DNA from: Psettodes erumei
Taxonomy: Eukaryota; Chordata; Actinopteri; Pleuronectiformes; Psettodidae
Length of the DNA stretch: 64,000 nucleotides
NCBI GenBank assembly: GCA_016785225.1
Contig: JAFBJZ010000411.1
Span: forward strand, 1,302,001-1,366,000
Direction: 5' to 3'
Positions within the stretch are counted from its first letter, which is position 1; every line of letters starts with the position of its first letter. Below the pieces are notes generated by a model. It worked only from the letters and a program-made list of their open reading frames with translations. It did not search any database and had not been told where the DNA came from. A program made the position numbers and the translations under genes. Shown piece after piece: positions 23,097 through 37,107 of the stretch.

Positions 23097-23317
23097 ATGT
23101 CTTTAAAAACATCTTTTGTGTTCATCTTTAAATTATGAGATCATTTTATGTTTCATGCAGGCCTTCAGGATACTGATGGTGCCAGAAACTGAGTCTCTGC
23201 GAATTATAAGTGTGTGTGTGTGCGTTGTAAGAAAACTATACTTTGCCCCTAGGAAACAACTGTGTGTGTATGTCTTAAATATAGTAATAAATCCATCTCC
23301 ACTGTATTAAAGTGAGT

Positions 23318-23710
23318 ATAATTAACTCTGCCAAGAACATTATGTTTGCTCCCACATCTGTCTGCTGTTTTGTTTATTTGTTAGCAGGATTATGTAAAAT
23401 GTATTGAACCAAATTGCACCAAACTTGGTAAAGGAATGGGCCATGGGCCATGGAAGATCCTAAACATTGCAGGATAGGGCATTTGTTGAACATCTTTGTC
23501 AGTTTCTGGAGAGCTAATGGCTGGACCTTAATGTAAAACATCGGACATGTTTACAGTGTTAAGATCTGGGTTTTTGCAGTTTGGTGCAGATTATCAGGGG
23601 ACTTCATTATCCTTTTATTTTTCCATTATAAGAGCTAGACGGACACAGTGTGTAGGGATTGTTTGGCCTCGGTGGAGGTATGTGCTCTACTGAGGGCCTT
23701 TCCAGTTTGA
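23318..23710 (+). repeat. Teleost interspersed repeat (CTGCCAAG...GGAGGTATGTGCTCT type)
   Basis: It opens TAACTCTGCCAAGAACATTA. It contains GTTAGCAGGATTATGTAAAA, a CACCAAACTTGGTAAAGGAT block and ATTGCAGGATAGGGCATTT, and closes GGTGGAGGTATGTGCTCTAC. This is the layout of a very common fish repeat ending in GCGGAGGTCTGCGCTCT. The copy is diverged. Confidence 0.75.
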
Positions 23711-24099
23711 AGTGTTTCAGACCAAATGTTAGAAGGATGACATGCTACATTTATTTGATTTGACTGAAAGCCACAGTCAAAGCCTTGGGATCCCCTGCTC
23801 AGCCTCCAGCTCTACATGTGTGTTTCTGTATTGTATTTATCAGGACCAAATGGTCTCTGAGATTTTCTGTGTGAGGATCTTGATGAGCTATCATTTTTGG
23901 TAAAAAATGGTCACAGATTTAGGAATGGTTGAAGTTGACCTGAACATACCTTTGGAGCTAGTGTTGGGCTAAAGAGATATCTATTGATGATATTTTTCAC
24001 CATATAGCACGCAAGCTCCAACACGGTCACATTTACAATAACAAGACATCAGAAAAGTAATACAAATAACAAACAAGAATGTCCAATGTTCAACAAGTC

Positions 24100-24250
24100 C
24101 ACTAGTCACACTTCTTTTAGCTCTGTTTTCAGTCTCCACCAACTCCTGAGGGAAATATCTGGTAACTGCTAAAGCCTCAACTATGTTCACTATGGCGTCA
24201 CTAACTTTGTCTGTCAGTTTCGTGAGTCGTTTGCCATCAGCAAAATGCAT
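24100..24250 (+). repeat. Fragment of the repeat also found at 51190
   Basis: TCTCCACCAACTCCTGAGGG followed by AAATATCTGG and a run ending TTTGTCTGTCAG closely parallels 51218-51305. It is a short copy of the same family in the same orientation. Confidence 0.7.
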
Positions 24251-24801
24251 TAATTGTGGGAGGCACTGACAAATGAAATCAGAAAACTGTTACTGATGCA
24301 ACTTCTCGTGAGGCTTCTACTGTGAAAAATAGCAAACAAGGCCCCTCAAAGCATAATTTCTTTGCGTTTCTTTGGCCACACATACAGACTGTAGGGCATT
24401 AGCCTTCAAAGGCCCCATCCATCAGACCATGTACAGTGTATTGAGCTATATCCGCTTTAAGTCTGTTTTTAGCTGAAAAATATTGCCCTGTTTTTCTTAT
24501 TGATAATGCACCTGTGACAGATTATGTTTATCGGCTACTTTAAGTTGCTATATTTGATGTTGCACACCGGCATTTTGAGTTTTGGTTTGGGCCCAGTTCT
24601 TTGCATTTAGATCATGAACTGGCTGATTAAGATTTGGATTAGTTGTAAAAATTGTTAATGGATAATTCAAATTAATTTTTTTAGTTAAGTCTCATTTTTA
24701 TAGTTTTGGCCCTTTGAAACATTCCTCTTGGCTTTCATTAACAACGACCCATCCTAAGTTTGTGTAGATGAGGAACATAGTGAAATCGCTACAGCAAAAT
24801 C

Positions 24802-25150
24802 AAGATTCAAGGTTCAAGACAGTCATACAGTGTACAATGTGCAGTAAAATTTGTTTTGTACCTGCTGAGTATATGCTTTAAAAAAACAAACAAACAAATA
24901 AATAAGTAGTGCAAACAGAAAAAGAAAAGAAAAAAGAAAAAAGGAAAGAAAAAGAAAAACAGATAAGCAGAAACCAGAAAACTTGTGCAATGTTGTGACT
25001 GTGATTTTAATGTTCAAGATTGAGCAGTCGGATGGCCTGTGGAAAGAAGCTCTTCCTCATCCTCTCTGTCCTGGATCTCAGGATGCCGGCCTGATGGCGG
25101 AGGAGAGAAGAGACAGTGTCCGGGGTGACTGGGCTGCCTAGTCCTGCAAC
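24802..25150 (-). repeat. Non-LTR element 3' end, minus orientation
   Basis: Its left end CAAGATTCAAGGTTCAAG is the reverse complement of the TTGAATCTTG-type tail of fish LINEs. Poly-A-like runs (24880-24965) separate it from TGAGCAGTCGGATGGCCTGT, then GGAAAGAAGCTCTTCCTCAT, a well-known repeat block in fish. It may be two repeats joined. Confidence 0.6.
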
Positions 25151-26910
25151 GTTGAGTGATCAAAAATGACCAGTAACACTGCAATTTGTTAATAATAATC
25201 AAAATGCCACAAAACAATTATCTCACAAATAACTGCTCGAGTTTCTTGCCCCGCTGGAATTCTTTCAGTGATGTCACCATGTTCACATGTCAGTAATGTT
25301 ATTAGAATTTATAGAAATGATGAACAAAATTGAGCCAAGTTGTTCAAACTGGAGTTATCCTTTGAAGAACAAATGTGGTATTTAATATGAAAGGTACACG
25401 GCAGGTCCAGGCCACAGACAGAGCCTAGGCCTCGGTCCTGGCCTGAGGCTGCATGCTGGCTGGGTACAGGGAGTCAGAGGGGGTCAGTTTCCCAGCCATC
25501 CAGGGAGGCTGGGACCTGAGACCTCCTCTGAGGACGCCCATCTGACGCCTAATCCCCAGGAAATACAGGCAGGTTTCACCCCCCCCCACCACCACACCCT
25601 CACCCGCCCTCCACCCCTCCCACTGCTTTCCCTCCATCCCATCATGCATCCCACCATCTCGCTCTGCTTCTCCTTGCAGGCAGAAAAGCCCTGTAAATTC
25701 AAAGCATCTGTACGGGCAAGGGCCAATCCCAGGGCCGCCTTTCCCAGAGCCCGCGCAGATGAAATTTTATTCTTTGCACGAAAAAATTACAGGGGGAGGG
25801 GGGAGAAAAAACAGAAAATAAAATAAAGCAAACAGTGGGGGGAAGATCAAGGAGGAGAGGAGATGAGGGGTAAGGAGCTGGTCATCAGAGATCTGCCAGT
25901 GTGTTCATAAGAAGAAAGTAATATTATGTTCTTTATGGCTGTGAGTCCTGACCGGAGCCTGATAAAAACAACAGTCTGCATCCAACTGCTACTGGTTTTC
26001 GGACATTTGCTCTTCCTGCGTAAGTGTTGGCTCTGAGCTTGCTGCTGAACATAGGGGACAGTCTGTAGTAGTAGATTATGTGGGTCGAAGAAAAGGCCAA
26101 AAAGCAGAATGTTATTTTGAAAGTTCATCACTATCTTTGTATCACAATCACTATCTGTTTTAGTGAGCTAGTTGTTAGTGAGTTAGCTGGTGTTATGAGA
26201 AAAAATGTTATAATACAGACAACATAAACATGGGAAAAAATCTATCTTGTTTAACTCTAAATATCTCAACTCTCCATGAAGCACCAAAGTAAATTAGAAA
26301 TAAAAACAAAACAACTGAGAATTCTTATTTCAAAATCTGACCTCATCAGGTGGAGTAATTTCTCGTGATTTTAGTTCAAGAGAAAGCAAATTCCAAATAG
26401 TGTGTTTTGATCAGTATATTGTTTTTGCCATTTCTACAAGTGCAGAATCCATGTGTCACGTGGAACTGGGACACAGCTCATGTCCCCTTAAACCTAGGTG
26501 ATCCCTAAAGGTCCCAGGACCACGCTTTGGGAAACCTGACTACTCCTCCTGTTAGAATAAGTTAATAAAAACCTCCCTAATCCCTCTGCGGTGGAACTGG
26601 TTTTCAAGGGGAGTGAGAAAGAAAGCTTCTGTGAAGTATATTTGTGAGGGCGGTTGGCGTTTTGTGCTTCTTGGTGATGGTTAAACAGTGGCCTTTGGTT
26701 GTTTTTCGTCACAGCCCGGTTTCATGTGGTTGAGGACAAAGTCGCAGTGAGAAATTCGATAATTTCCAAGAACTCGAGTGATGGATTTACACATGAGCAA
26801 AAAATATTGGATCTGACCTCATGTGACCCAAATCAGTTATTCTGGGGAAAATGTGGAATGTGGGCTAAAGTAAACCTGACTCAACTGGAATGAGTCATCT
26901 AAAGTGCAAG

Positions 26911-26938
26911 TTTTTTTTTTTTTTTTTTTTTTTTTTTT
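26911..26938. repeat. T homopolymer
   Basis: 28 consecutive T. It produces a chance poly-Phe frame. Confidence 0.95.
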
Positions 26939-29900
26939 AGGAGTACTGGTTGAGCCACATGAGGACAGTTCACAGTGTGTCAACTGTTTAAGCAGAGAAA
27001 TGGAATGTAATTCTGGCCAAAAACTACTTGTAAAGAAAGTTTTTTTTCACACTTCCCAAGTCTCATGTTTCAATTTCATCAGATCAGATTTAAAGTATTT
27101 TATAACCGTAGAAACGTACCACAACATGGATAGAAGGAAAGTACCTTAATAAAATAAATAAAAAAACAAAAGCTCATCAGCTGAATCCCCCCACCAGTAA
27201 ATGTAAATTTGTCGGCATCTGTGTCTTCCAGATGTTGAAATGTCAGTGTAATCAGATCTTGGCACGTAACATTTTCTCCTGCATTTTCCAGTCCTATCAC
27301 CAGACAGAACATTGATTTTGGCTGATTTTGCAAAACCACAATCACATTCAATTATATTTTTAAACTTCTGATGCCAACCTCTCTAAAGGCCCTGAAAACC
27401 TATTTTCTCAACTACATTCTGAAGTGATGGGGTTAGGGTTAGGATTGTGAGATTTTTGCATTTTATTTATTCATTTTTTTTTGACTGTACTCTTCTCATG
27501 TCCTGCCCATGTCTGAGTGGCTCAGTAGCAATATATGAATCAAAATCAGATGGCAGTTGTTGCTTATTTTTGTTTTACATTCCTATCTTTTTATGATAGG
27601 TATCTTTGGCTATTTAGAAAAGTGCTGCATACATACAATGTATTATTTTATTGCATTCATCAAGTTTAACTTTGGCTATTCAGGAACTGATATTTAATGT
27701 TGAAAGAAAATACTATTTATATTAATTTAAGATTTAAGGCTCTTGAAATCATCTAATTAGCATCCATACAACTGGTGTGGTTAGTTTTAAGGTCAGGGTT
27801 AGGGCAAGCAATTGTCTATATATGTATAGAGTGTATATATATATATCTAAATACACTATATACATGTTATGGCAAATTTGGTAAGGTGCAGATAATGTCC
27901 AATAAAGATGCAATTCCACGAGATGCGTTTTCTACCAATTCATACCCAGACCTCAACATTGCCGCCCTGCACAAAGAGCAGACTGCATTGGTACTGAAGG
28001 TTGGCACTTCAAGTATATAATGCTGAATAATCCAATGTGAATTCCCAGAGAGAGACAGGGCTGGTTTTTCAATAGGTTATTAAAAAGGAACTTCGGCTGT
28101 ACTCTTAGGGCCTACCGTGAGCCTGTGTCCCTTAATCCCATGATTCACAACCATTAAACAAGGCTAAAGAGGGGATATCCAACATCTGCCAAACACTGGG
28201 AGGGAGTGCCACCCGTCCCCACTATGTCACCCTCAGTCCTCACTGAGCTTGAGCGCCTCTGTGCATGCAGCTTCAGAGTGTCAGGAGATGAATTAGTCTG
28301 GACAAGGACGATTATTGCCTCTGACATTCGCCTGCCACCTCGAAAGGGTTAAGCCAGATCCTAGGCTGGCCACATCACACTGTTGGGCCATTTAGTGCAG
28401 GAAACCTGATAGTTTGGTTCCTTTTGATGGCCTGATTCCCAGGCTTAGGAGAATAAATTAAATGCAATCCCCGCCGAGGCCTCAGCTGCAACAGCAGGGC
28501 ATACTGATTTAGGATTTTCATCTGGGGAGCTTTTCCCTCCCTTCCTGCTCTCCTCTTCGGCAACCTCCCCCCATCCATCCACGCACTACCAACCCTTCCC
28601 CGATGAGGAAAGTGGTGAATATGGTTTTAAAATATGGCTTTTGTGTGGCAATAATGAAACCTCAGTGTATCTGTCAGTCACATAGAGGAATCAGAGAAGA
28701 TGTACGGCATAACTGCTGCTGTGGAATGGGAAATCAAAGGACAGGGATGGAGATGTGTCACCCTGTGGATCAAGAGTCTGAGATTCAAACTATACAGTTC
28801 TGATCCCTGATGCCTCGTCGCAGTGTCAGGGGCTTTAGTAGAGACACCAGTCTTATGGCCAAGGGGGGAAAACAAGCCTGTAACATGTGTTTAGACTACT
28901 GATCTGTGAGTCTATGTCGCCTGGGTCTGTGACTAGCAGAGCTGTGTTGTGGTTTGAGGGATGATGAAACAAGAACGCATCCCTTTGTAGAGTTCAGATT
29001 TTAAAGCTGCATAATACCACTCTGTGGTGTCAAGTGAGACTGAAACAGGCTGAGAGAGATTCAGCAATAGCTTTGGTCAATATGTAACTTTTCAGAAGAA
29101 CACAACATGATGCTGAAGAGCAAGTGACAAAAAATCACTGGACCTTCATATTGATTGAAAAAAATGGAATACCAGAGTTTATAATGACAGGTAGAGCACA
29201 CCTATGCTTTCCAACTACACTATGGGAAACGCAGTTCATTCCCAAGGGGCAAATATACACAGAAATCTATGACTGAAACATGAGACTAAATTGATACAGA
29301 AAGTAAACAGGAAATATAGATATAATAAAATAATACATACATATAGAAGTGATAAACGGGAGGGAAATAGCTTTAAAACTGTAACAAAGTACTGTACAAA
29401 CACTCTTCTGACACATCTAAAAATTCTATAGCTACACAGAAGCATAATACAAATATAAAAATCCTAAAAGCCACAAGTCTATTTTTAATTTGTTAAGTTA
29501 CAGCAGTATTTAGTGTCAGCTTCAGCATTTTCAGAGCTTGACGAACAAGTGACTAAAAGTTGTTATTTTTTTTTTCCTTTAGCAAGCCTCCAAGCATTTG
29601 GAAAGTACAATATGAAATCACCAGAGTATCTCTGTAATATTCCAGAATATAATAGTGTGTTTTAAGTTAATACTCAACAAAAATGTCAATCTGTTTGGTA
29701 GAGTAAAGTAACACCCTACAGAGTTTGCCACTGAGTCATGTCCAAAACAATGATAAGAAAAAATTTTGTCTGTGATGACCGAGAAACACTGCAATTTTCA
29801 ACAGCATCTCTGAAACTCTTCCTTGTAGGAATTTGACTATCATTCCAATTACTTCTAATTAGTCACTACAGATTTAATATCCAGAAATACTGCAATATTA

Positions 29901-31151
29901 AAAGAGGTGAAAGCTTTTCGCATGAACAGAATGGTCATAAAATATGTGTTTGACTGGGTTCACCTCCCGGGTGATTTTCCATCAGTAACCATATCTTCAC
30001 AAGGATGTTATTTTGGCAAGCAGAGTGACTCTTTGGCGGGAATGGGAGGCCGTTCTGTAACACAGCTCCATATTGTGATTCAGGCTGAGAAAAAGAATGG
30101 TGTATTAAAAACTCTTGCATAATGTGACTTTGCAATGGAGTTCAAGCCAGACATGTTTAATTATGAATGTAAATGAGTCATCTAATGTCAATCTAATGTC
30201 TGTCTGGGGCTCAGCCTCTTTCTTTCTTACTCTCTCCCTCTTTGTCACTTCATCTGTCAGCAGCAGACAAATATGGCCAGTGTGTACAATTTGTTCCCGT
30301 ACGATACATAAGCAGTAGTGGGTGGTCGCTGCAATGTCTTCATCCACATTTTGGTGAGCAGTCAAACCGGAACAGAATTTCATTATAGTGGAATAAAGCG
30401 GGACCTGTTTTGTCCACTGAAGACAGTGATCCTTTGGCTTTCTAGGAAAGTGCAAAGAACGCTGCCATCGTAATCCACTTTTTATGTCTTTTGACAGACG
30501 GTTGACAATTGACGGTTTCAATTCAACAGATGTGATAAGAGGTTTAATCAGTCAGTCTGTCTCAGCTGACACTGGATCTTTACCTCACATTCCCATTTGA
30601 TAACAACCTGCACCAGCTTAAATTTGTTCAACATTGGGATGGAAACCTGACTTAGACAAAAACTGTCTGAAATTTTACATTTTAAATTTGCCACAGTCTA
30701 AACTATGCTGTTATGGAAAAATGTTGTCTTTGATATTATGAGACCTTAGCTGAACTATGTTACCCAGCCATAATGAATCAATATCAAATTTAATAAAAAT
30801 CACTTCAGTAGATACTGAGTTATAATGTATTACTGTGGACCTGACATCACTGTCCTTTGGCTGCCTAATAAACCACAAGTTGGAATAAAATATGGAAGTG
30901 TCACTTTAAAACAATACTGCAGAATTACAGATGAGTGTTTGCATGATGGACATCAAGAGATGAAGCATGACAGTGAAGTTCTCCTCATGGGAACAGGACA
31001 ACAGGGTCAGTAAATGCATCACTGGACAGCTGTAAATTGCTTTTACTGGTCTCGCCAGGGTCTTAGGGTTATGCTGAGGTTATACAAGGCTCAAACATCT
31101 CCAGACACACATATATTCATGCAAGATATATGCTCATAAGAGCTTTGTCAC

Positions 31152-31154
<3 letters not shown>

Positions 31155-31192
<38 letters not shown>

Positions 31193-31225
31193 CAGGCAGG
31201 CAGGCACACACACACACACACACAT
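31155..31225. repeat. CA microsatellite with CAGG block
   Basis: (CA)n interrupted by GGCA/GGCAGG units and continued by (CA)n. Confidence 0.95.
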
Positions 31226-34200
31226 ACACACGCTCTATCTCTTTGTCTGCAGGGTTAATCTGTGGGCCAGATCAAAGGGTCAGGTCCAGAGATAAACTCC
31301 GGCCCTGGAGGGTCCAGTCCCCCTTCTCTCTGTATATCTGCAAATCATTAAGCTCAAGGTGATTCACGGCAGCTCACCGAGTAGCCCCAGAGGATTCTGG
31401 GCCAGATAGGAGAGGATTTGTCGAAGCCGTTGCCACTAACATTGATGTTTCTCTGTCTCTCAGCTTTGAGCTTCTGCATGCTCTGAACCTGACATAAGAG
31501 TCACTCAAGACACCCCCGTAGATAAAAGACCCTTCACCCCTGACAGGATAGGATCTTGCTGAAAACACACCACGCGAATTATACTCTCTCCTGGCTTTGT
31601 ATGAGGGATCTCAAAGAAGGAATCCTTTTGAAAAGGCCAAATATTCAGCCAGTTGAATGTCTGGAGGCTTTATTGGGCAGAAAATTTTCAATGAGAAGCA
31701 AAAGGCCGTGCTTGTTCCTGCTTGATTTGGAATACACTCCTAACAATGTAGACAGGGGCGGATGAATGAATACATGTGTCATCGCTGCTGACATGCTAAA
31801 TGAAGGGTATCAAAGCACGGGGGCAGGGCCAGAATGAAGGAGAGGACAGAAGAAAGAGGCAGAACAAGCAGAGCAAAGGAAAGATAACAGCCAAAAAGAA
31901 AGTGATAGAAATTGGGGGGAAAAAAGAGAGTGAGCCAGAAAAAAGGTACATCAGCACCTGGGCAACCTTTCAACAAATAGGCAGCAAACATGAAGTTTCC
32001 ATTATCGTGTTTTTAAAATAGGATCCACTGCTGGGGCCTCTGGTATTTTTCTTCATCGCTGTGATATCTGTGTGGCGCAGAGGGAGGTCGGCCTCTGGCT
32101 AATTGGGATCCCAACCTTCTTCAGAGGAGGGAGAAGGCTCTCACCTCAATGCTTTGACACCTTTAGAAGGAGACAGGTGACGCCAGGGTGCCCCCCACCC
32201 AAGAAGAGGGGAAGGGGGTAGGAGGGGAGAAGGGTGGAGGTAGGATGAGGGTGCACCTCAGGGCATCATGACTCAGGTTCTCCACTGTGTTTGTGTGAAT
32301 GTTGTATTTTGTGCATCTCGCTCTGTGTGTGAGTGTTTGTGTGTCTGTGGTGTACGTGTAACTGTGTTCATGCATATACATGTGGGAGCCTGCACACTTT
32401 CCACACAGGGTGGTGAGTGTGTGTGTGTTCTCTCTGCGTGACCGTGTTGCTCATTCCAGGTATTCAGCAGGGTGTGTAGAGGGTGTGACCACTTCACAAA
32501 ACTCTGACAACAATATAAAACTGTTTCAAATGTCTTAGAGGCTACTTGTGATCCCTGTTATTTATGAAACTCACAAAAGGGCAGAGAAACATCTGTAAGT
32601 AGTTTATTTAAACAAGTGCACCGACACAATGATTAGTGTTGTAAATCATGTCTTCTGTATCTTACAAGAATTAAAAATAACTTAAAGTATTACTTGATCT
32701 TAACATGTTGATGACAACATGAATAAAATGTATTGCATAAGGGAGAGTTTGCATATTAAATTCTCATAAGGAACAAATTTGATATTTATTCCATTATCTT
32801 CCCATACCTTGAAATCGTTTCTGGGACAGAAGAGAGACAATATTAAAGCATCACCTTTTCCAAGTAGAATATTGTAAAAAGGAAAAGAAAGAAGAAGAAG
32901 CTGAAGACCATTTGTGATTGCATCCACCAGCATTTGGTTGGTGTTACGCTGGTGTTCATTTCAAACACTGGGTGTGACCCTAAATCCACTCAGGCCAGTC
33001 TGAGCCACGGAGCCCCACTGACGCCACCATCCTCAGCCAGCTGATTTCCTGAAACACCAGAGGCCAGGAGTCAGATGGCAACAGATGGAGATAAAATGGA
33101 GATAAATTGGAACAATAGTACATAAGCTTTGCAGCTGCATCACTGATCTCCCTGGCAACAATGTCAGCATCAGCGATGTATTCGTGAACTGTTTTGGGGG
33201 GGTTCTTTAATGATTAGCTCATTAACACGCTGTAATTAATCACAAAACTGCTCAGTAAGCTTTTCCTGAAAAAATAACAAAAACATATGTTTTAAAAGAA
33301 AATACGTAGCTCACGACACACAGCAGCACCAAATGGGAAAATGTGAGACTGCAAGCAGGCTTCATGTTCCGTCCGAACTGCTTGTCTGATGATCGGATAT
33401 GTGTTGAAAAACACTTTTCCGGCATTCAGTCACAGTAAGTGGTGCTGTATTTTTGCCATGTCTGTAATTTTCAGAAAGCAGATGCTGTGATGCTCACGCC
33501 CACAACACGCTCTGATTGGTCGGCTGTGCGGAGGCGAGAAAGCAGCCAAGGAATGAACATCTCTCTCCAGATCTCTCAACTAATTGTCGTACTTTTCATG
33601 TGAAAAAAGTCAAACACTATGAAGCACTGTTATCACTACTGCTAAAAGCTTAATGCTTTTACTTGCTTTTTAGGGGCTCCACTGGGGATCCACTTATCGG
33701 GTAAGCCAATAGTGTTTGACCTGCCCAATGTGCCCAAATGATATTCATAGTAAACAGATTTGTATTATGGTGATAAGAGAAGACAACAACTCCAAGAAAT
33801 AATGATGCCTCCTTAGGAATCTGGAGGACTCCTGCACAATGCAGGGTTTGTCATCTTGCTCTTGCATGAGTAAATCGTTGCTACATATTAAATCTTCCTC
33901 GTAGTGTGGTTAGAAAACAGGAGGAGCAACACTGTATAATTTATGGTGGTGTTGAGTGATAAAAAATGTATTGTTGCTCAGGGGAAATTACAAGAGCAAT
34001 ATCTATATTAATTTGTCCTACTGTTTCAAACAACACGTAACTACCTGCCACACAAACCACAAAGTAATGAAACAGCAAGAGAGGATTGGGAATCCAACAA
34101 ACAGCCAATAACAAAAGACTTCCAGGGTGTGTGTGCTCAAATGTGAAAGAAAAATCCACGTAGGGTTAAATAATGCTTTCATTATTATATTACATCATAG

Positions 34201-35662
34201 ATGAACCATCTTTGTGGGTAAACAACACCTGTTTTTATAAGAAAACAACAACTGCTTGTGATCAAGCAGCAGGTGACGTGTGATCATATCGGCCTGTGCT
34301 CTGTCTTTATGGCATTACACCATCGTTAAAGCCACAAAACTGCATGAGCACAATGGAAATAGAAAATATATCATTGGTATCGAAGCATCTTCACATTCAT
34401 CTCCACATGTGAGCAAATGACCACAGCCAGATTTGTAATGGGCTCCACGTTAATTAGGGCACCTATACATTATTAATATCCAGAGTAACAGACACAGTAT
34501 AGTTACACAGGTACTGATAGTAAATGCAATTATGTGCAAACCTGCTATCTTATGAGATCATCCATCAGTTTTTATTTGAATGTAACTTAGTTGTTTTTGG
34601 ACCAAGGAACAGCACTTATCTAAAGTTGCTCTGGAGCTGTGCTGAGCAATGGAGAACAAGACTAAGGGCCCAACTCTGTATCATTGTACATTCAGTATTA
34701 TTTCAAATTCATGCTTAGCCCCACAAAAGGTACAGTGGGTGGCCTGACCAGCCTATGCAACACAATTGAAAACAATTTTCACCACAGACTGCCTGATTGT
34801 AAACCAGAAGCAGCAAAAGAAAAAGGCCTGATCAGTTTCAAACTCGGCTTCTGTCGAGATCAACAGGATGGTGTGTAAAAATAAATCCAACCCTGTGGGT
34901 AAAGCAGATTTTGACAGTGTAAAACACCTCAGCCCGGCTTTGCCCTGATGCCGCATAAGTCGTGACCTGTCAGCTCGCTGATCCTCGCACATCCTGCGAT
35001 GTGTCAGACCTGACACCAACTGCCATGATCCCACACACACACACACACTGGCAAGTTGGTGTCAGTGGGATGGAGAAATAACCCCATTCTTCAGTGTGGT
35101 ACTTATGTGGATAAATATGCCTGTGTTCTACTGCACAAGAAAGCAATTTATTCATTTATATTTTTACTGAAGCTGTCACATATATCATGTTAGGAAGTTT
35201 TTCGTCAAGTATGTATTGTATAGAGGTGAAAGGCAAAAAGGTTAATGTAATTAAATCTGCATTAACCAGTTTTTGGTCTATTGAGGGCCAATGGAATGAA
35301 ACATTGAACTTAGATACACAGATATAGCATCTCTTTGTAAAGTTGGCATGGCCATCTTGTTACAAGTGGCTTGCAGAAGATACAAAACAAGATTATCATG
35401 CAGTAATTTTTTGTCCAATATTGACTTTCTGCAGGGTAGAAATTGCTTTTATGGATGTGCATGTAAACATGTACCTCTGTGTATATGTGTGTATTTTTAC
35501 ACACAAGGTTGAGTCTCTGTCGCATCATCTTTCTGTGCCCTGGCTCGGGCCACACATGTATGTCTTTGTCTGCGTGTTTTGGGTGTCAGGGTCTTGAAGC
35601 TTTAAGCCTTTTCTCTTTATGCCGTCAGGAAGACAGCAGGACCTTAGGCTTTATACTGTCTG

Positions 35663-35700
<38 letters not shown>

Positions 35701-35712
35701 ACACACACACTT
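35663..35712. repeat. CA microsatellite
   Basis: (CA)n with one TACA interruption. Confidence 0.95.
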
Positions 35713-36029
35713 ATGCACACAAACACACACAGTGTCTGCAAAGCTCAAACAGCAGGCCTGGGTGCCATCTTTTCCCCCTCTGAGTTCAAAGTGCAGCAGA
35801 ACAATGAGACACAATTAGGAGCTTACAGGCCTTTTGCTGCCAGGTGAACAGATACTGACAGAGGAGCACATGCAAAATCTTTGTGAATGTGTGTGTGCTT
35901 CTGTGTGTGAAAAGGCTCATTTGTGATATGATCACCTAAAAACCCCAAAACAATTCCCAAAAACCAGATTCTGCCTTGTTCAATGACAACCTATATTACA
36001 CTTTCATTACTGCCTTGATAAACACGACA

Positions 36030-36135
36030 CTAGGGCTGCCACTAAAAATTATTTGTTATATTATTGATCAATTGCTGTACTGTTTTTCTCTCCTAATCCC
36101 CCAATTATTTAGTCTATGAAATGTCAAACGATAAT
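36030..36135 (+). repeat. Fragment of the GGGCTGCCACTAA-type teleost repeat
   Basis: It has TAGGGCTGCCACTAAAAATT, then ATTATTGATCAATTGCTG, then TCTATGAAATGTCAAACG. This is the order of the left end of the repeat seen in fuller form at 44420. Confidence 0.65.
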
Positions 36136-36245
36136 AAAAGTATGTTACAGTTTACCACAGTCTAATGTGATGTGATTATGTGATCTTTATTTTTCATCAC
36201 TTTGTTCAACAACAGTTCCAAACTCAAAAACACACATTTATTTAT

Positions 36246-36247
36246 TC

Positions 36248-36283
<36 letters not shown>

Positions 36284-36338
36284 AAATTACATGCTGTATG
36301 CTCAAACACAATTAAACCCACACACACACACACACACA
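36246..36338. repeat. CT/CA microsatellites
   Basis: (CT)n then (CA)n at 36246-36284, and a second (CA)n at 36319-36338. Confidence 0.9.
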
Positions 36339-37075
36339 GCTTCACCCCCTCCATCCATTACAGCATATTGTCCATGGTGTCCCCTCTGTCTGCGTCCCAG
36401 TCATTGTGTGCGTCCAGTGTAACTGGAGACCAGTCTAGACTGGCTGGCTACTGGCTCTAATCCTCAGAAACATGCAGCTAAATCAATCTGTAACCCGAGA
36501 GCTGCCCGCCGTCGCCCCTGTTAGCAGCCCGACAACACAAACATTCATTAGGACAAACATACAAATAACAAACATTCAAATCTTTAGGTTTTGGACTGTT
36601 GGACAGACAAAACGTGTAGTAGTTATTGTGTATATGTAGAAGTTATTTACATGAGACAAGTTTAAGATTTTGTAATTTGCAGGATTCACACCTTTTTAAC
36701 TCAGCATACTGTAGCTTCCACGTGTTACCATAGCTCTGTTACAGATGAATATGCAGAGGCACATTGACTTGAATATTCCAGGGTTTTCACCAGAACTGAT
36801 TTCCCCACCTATTGTGTTTGACACAGCTTCTCTTGTGTCATTCATCAAAACTGGAAACAAACCAAAGGGGACACCTAGTGATTTGTCATGTAAGTGATAT
36901 TTTTTCTGAATTCTCCAATTCAAAGTTGTAGTCACTTTCTATATGGAAATGCATCTGAAACATAACCAAAGTGAATGTGACACTGCTCAAAAGTATTTCC
37001 CACAGGTTGAAGAATGAGCAGTGTCACTTTATGTGGATTGATACCAAGTCAGCAACTTAAGTTATGACAATTGAT

Positions 37076-37107
37076 TTCAAAGCAGCACTTTGACTTCAAA
37101 GCAGCAC
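37076..37107. repeat. Direct repeat of 13 bases
   Basis: TTCAAAGCAGCAC occurs at 37076-37088 and 37095-37107 with TTTGAC between. It looks like a small local duplication. Confidence 0.7.

Larger units (their letters stand above)
21710..23115 (+). other. macroh2a1: macroH2A1 3' UTR
   Basis: This AT-rich stretch directly follows the stop. AATAAA signals at 21824, 22126 and 23091 suggest alternative ends. The last has a T/GT-rich stretch right after it and is the likely distal site, giving a UTR of about 1.4 kb. A CTCF-like motif is at 22827-22840. Confidence 0.7.
25151..36000. other. Gene-poor flank, left part
   Basis: No gene is supported. Contents seen: a T homopolymer (26911-26938), short telomere-like words near 27430, a CA array with CAGG units (31155-31225) and a CA array (35663-35712). 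A moderately GC stretch of unclear nature at about 28090-28380 shows no repeat signature. The rest is AT-rich unique-looking sequence. Confidence 0.5.
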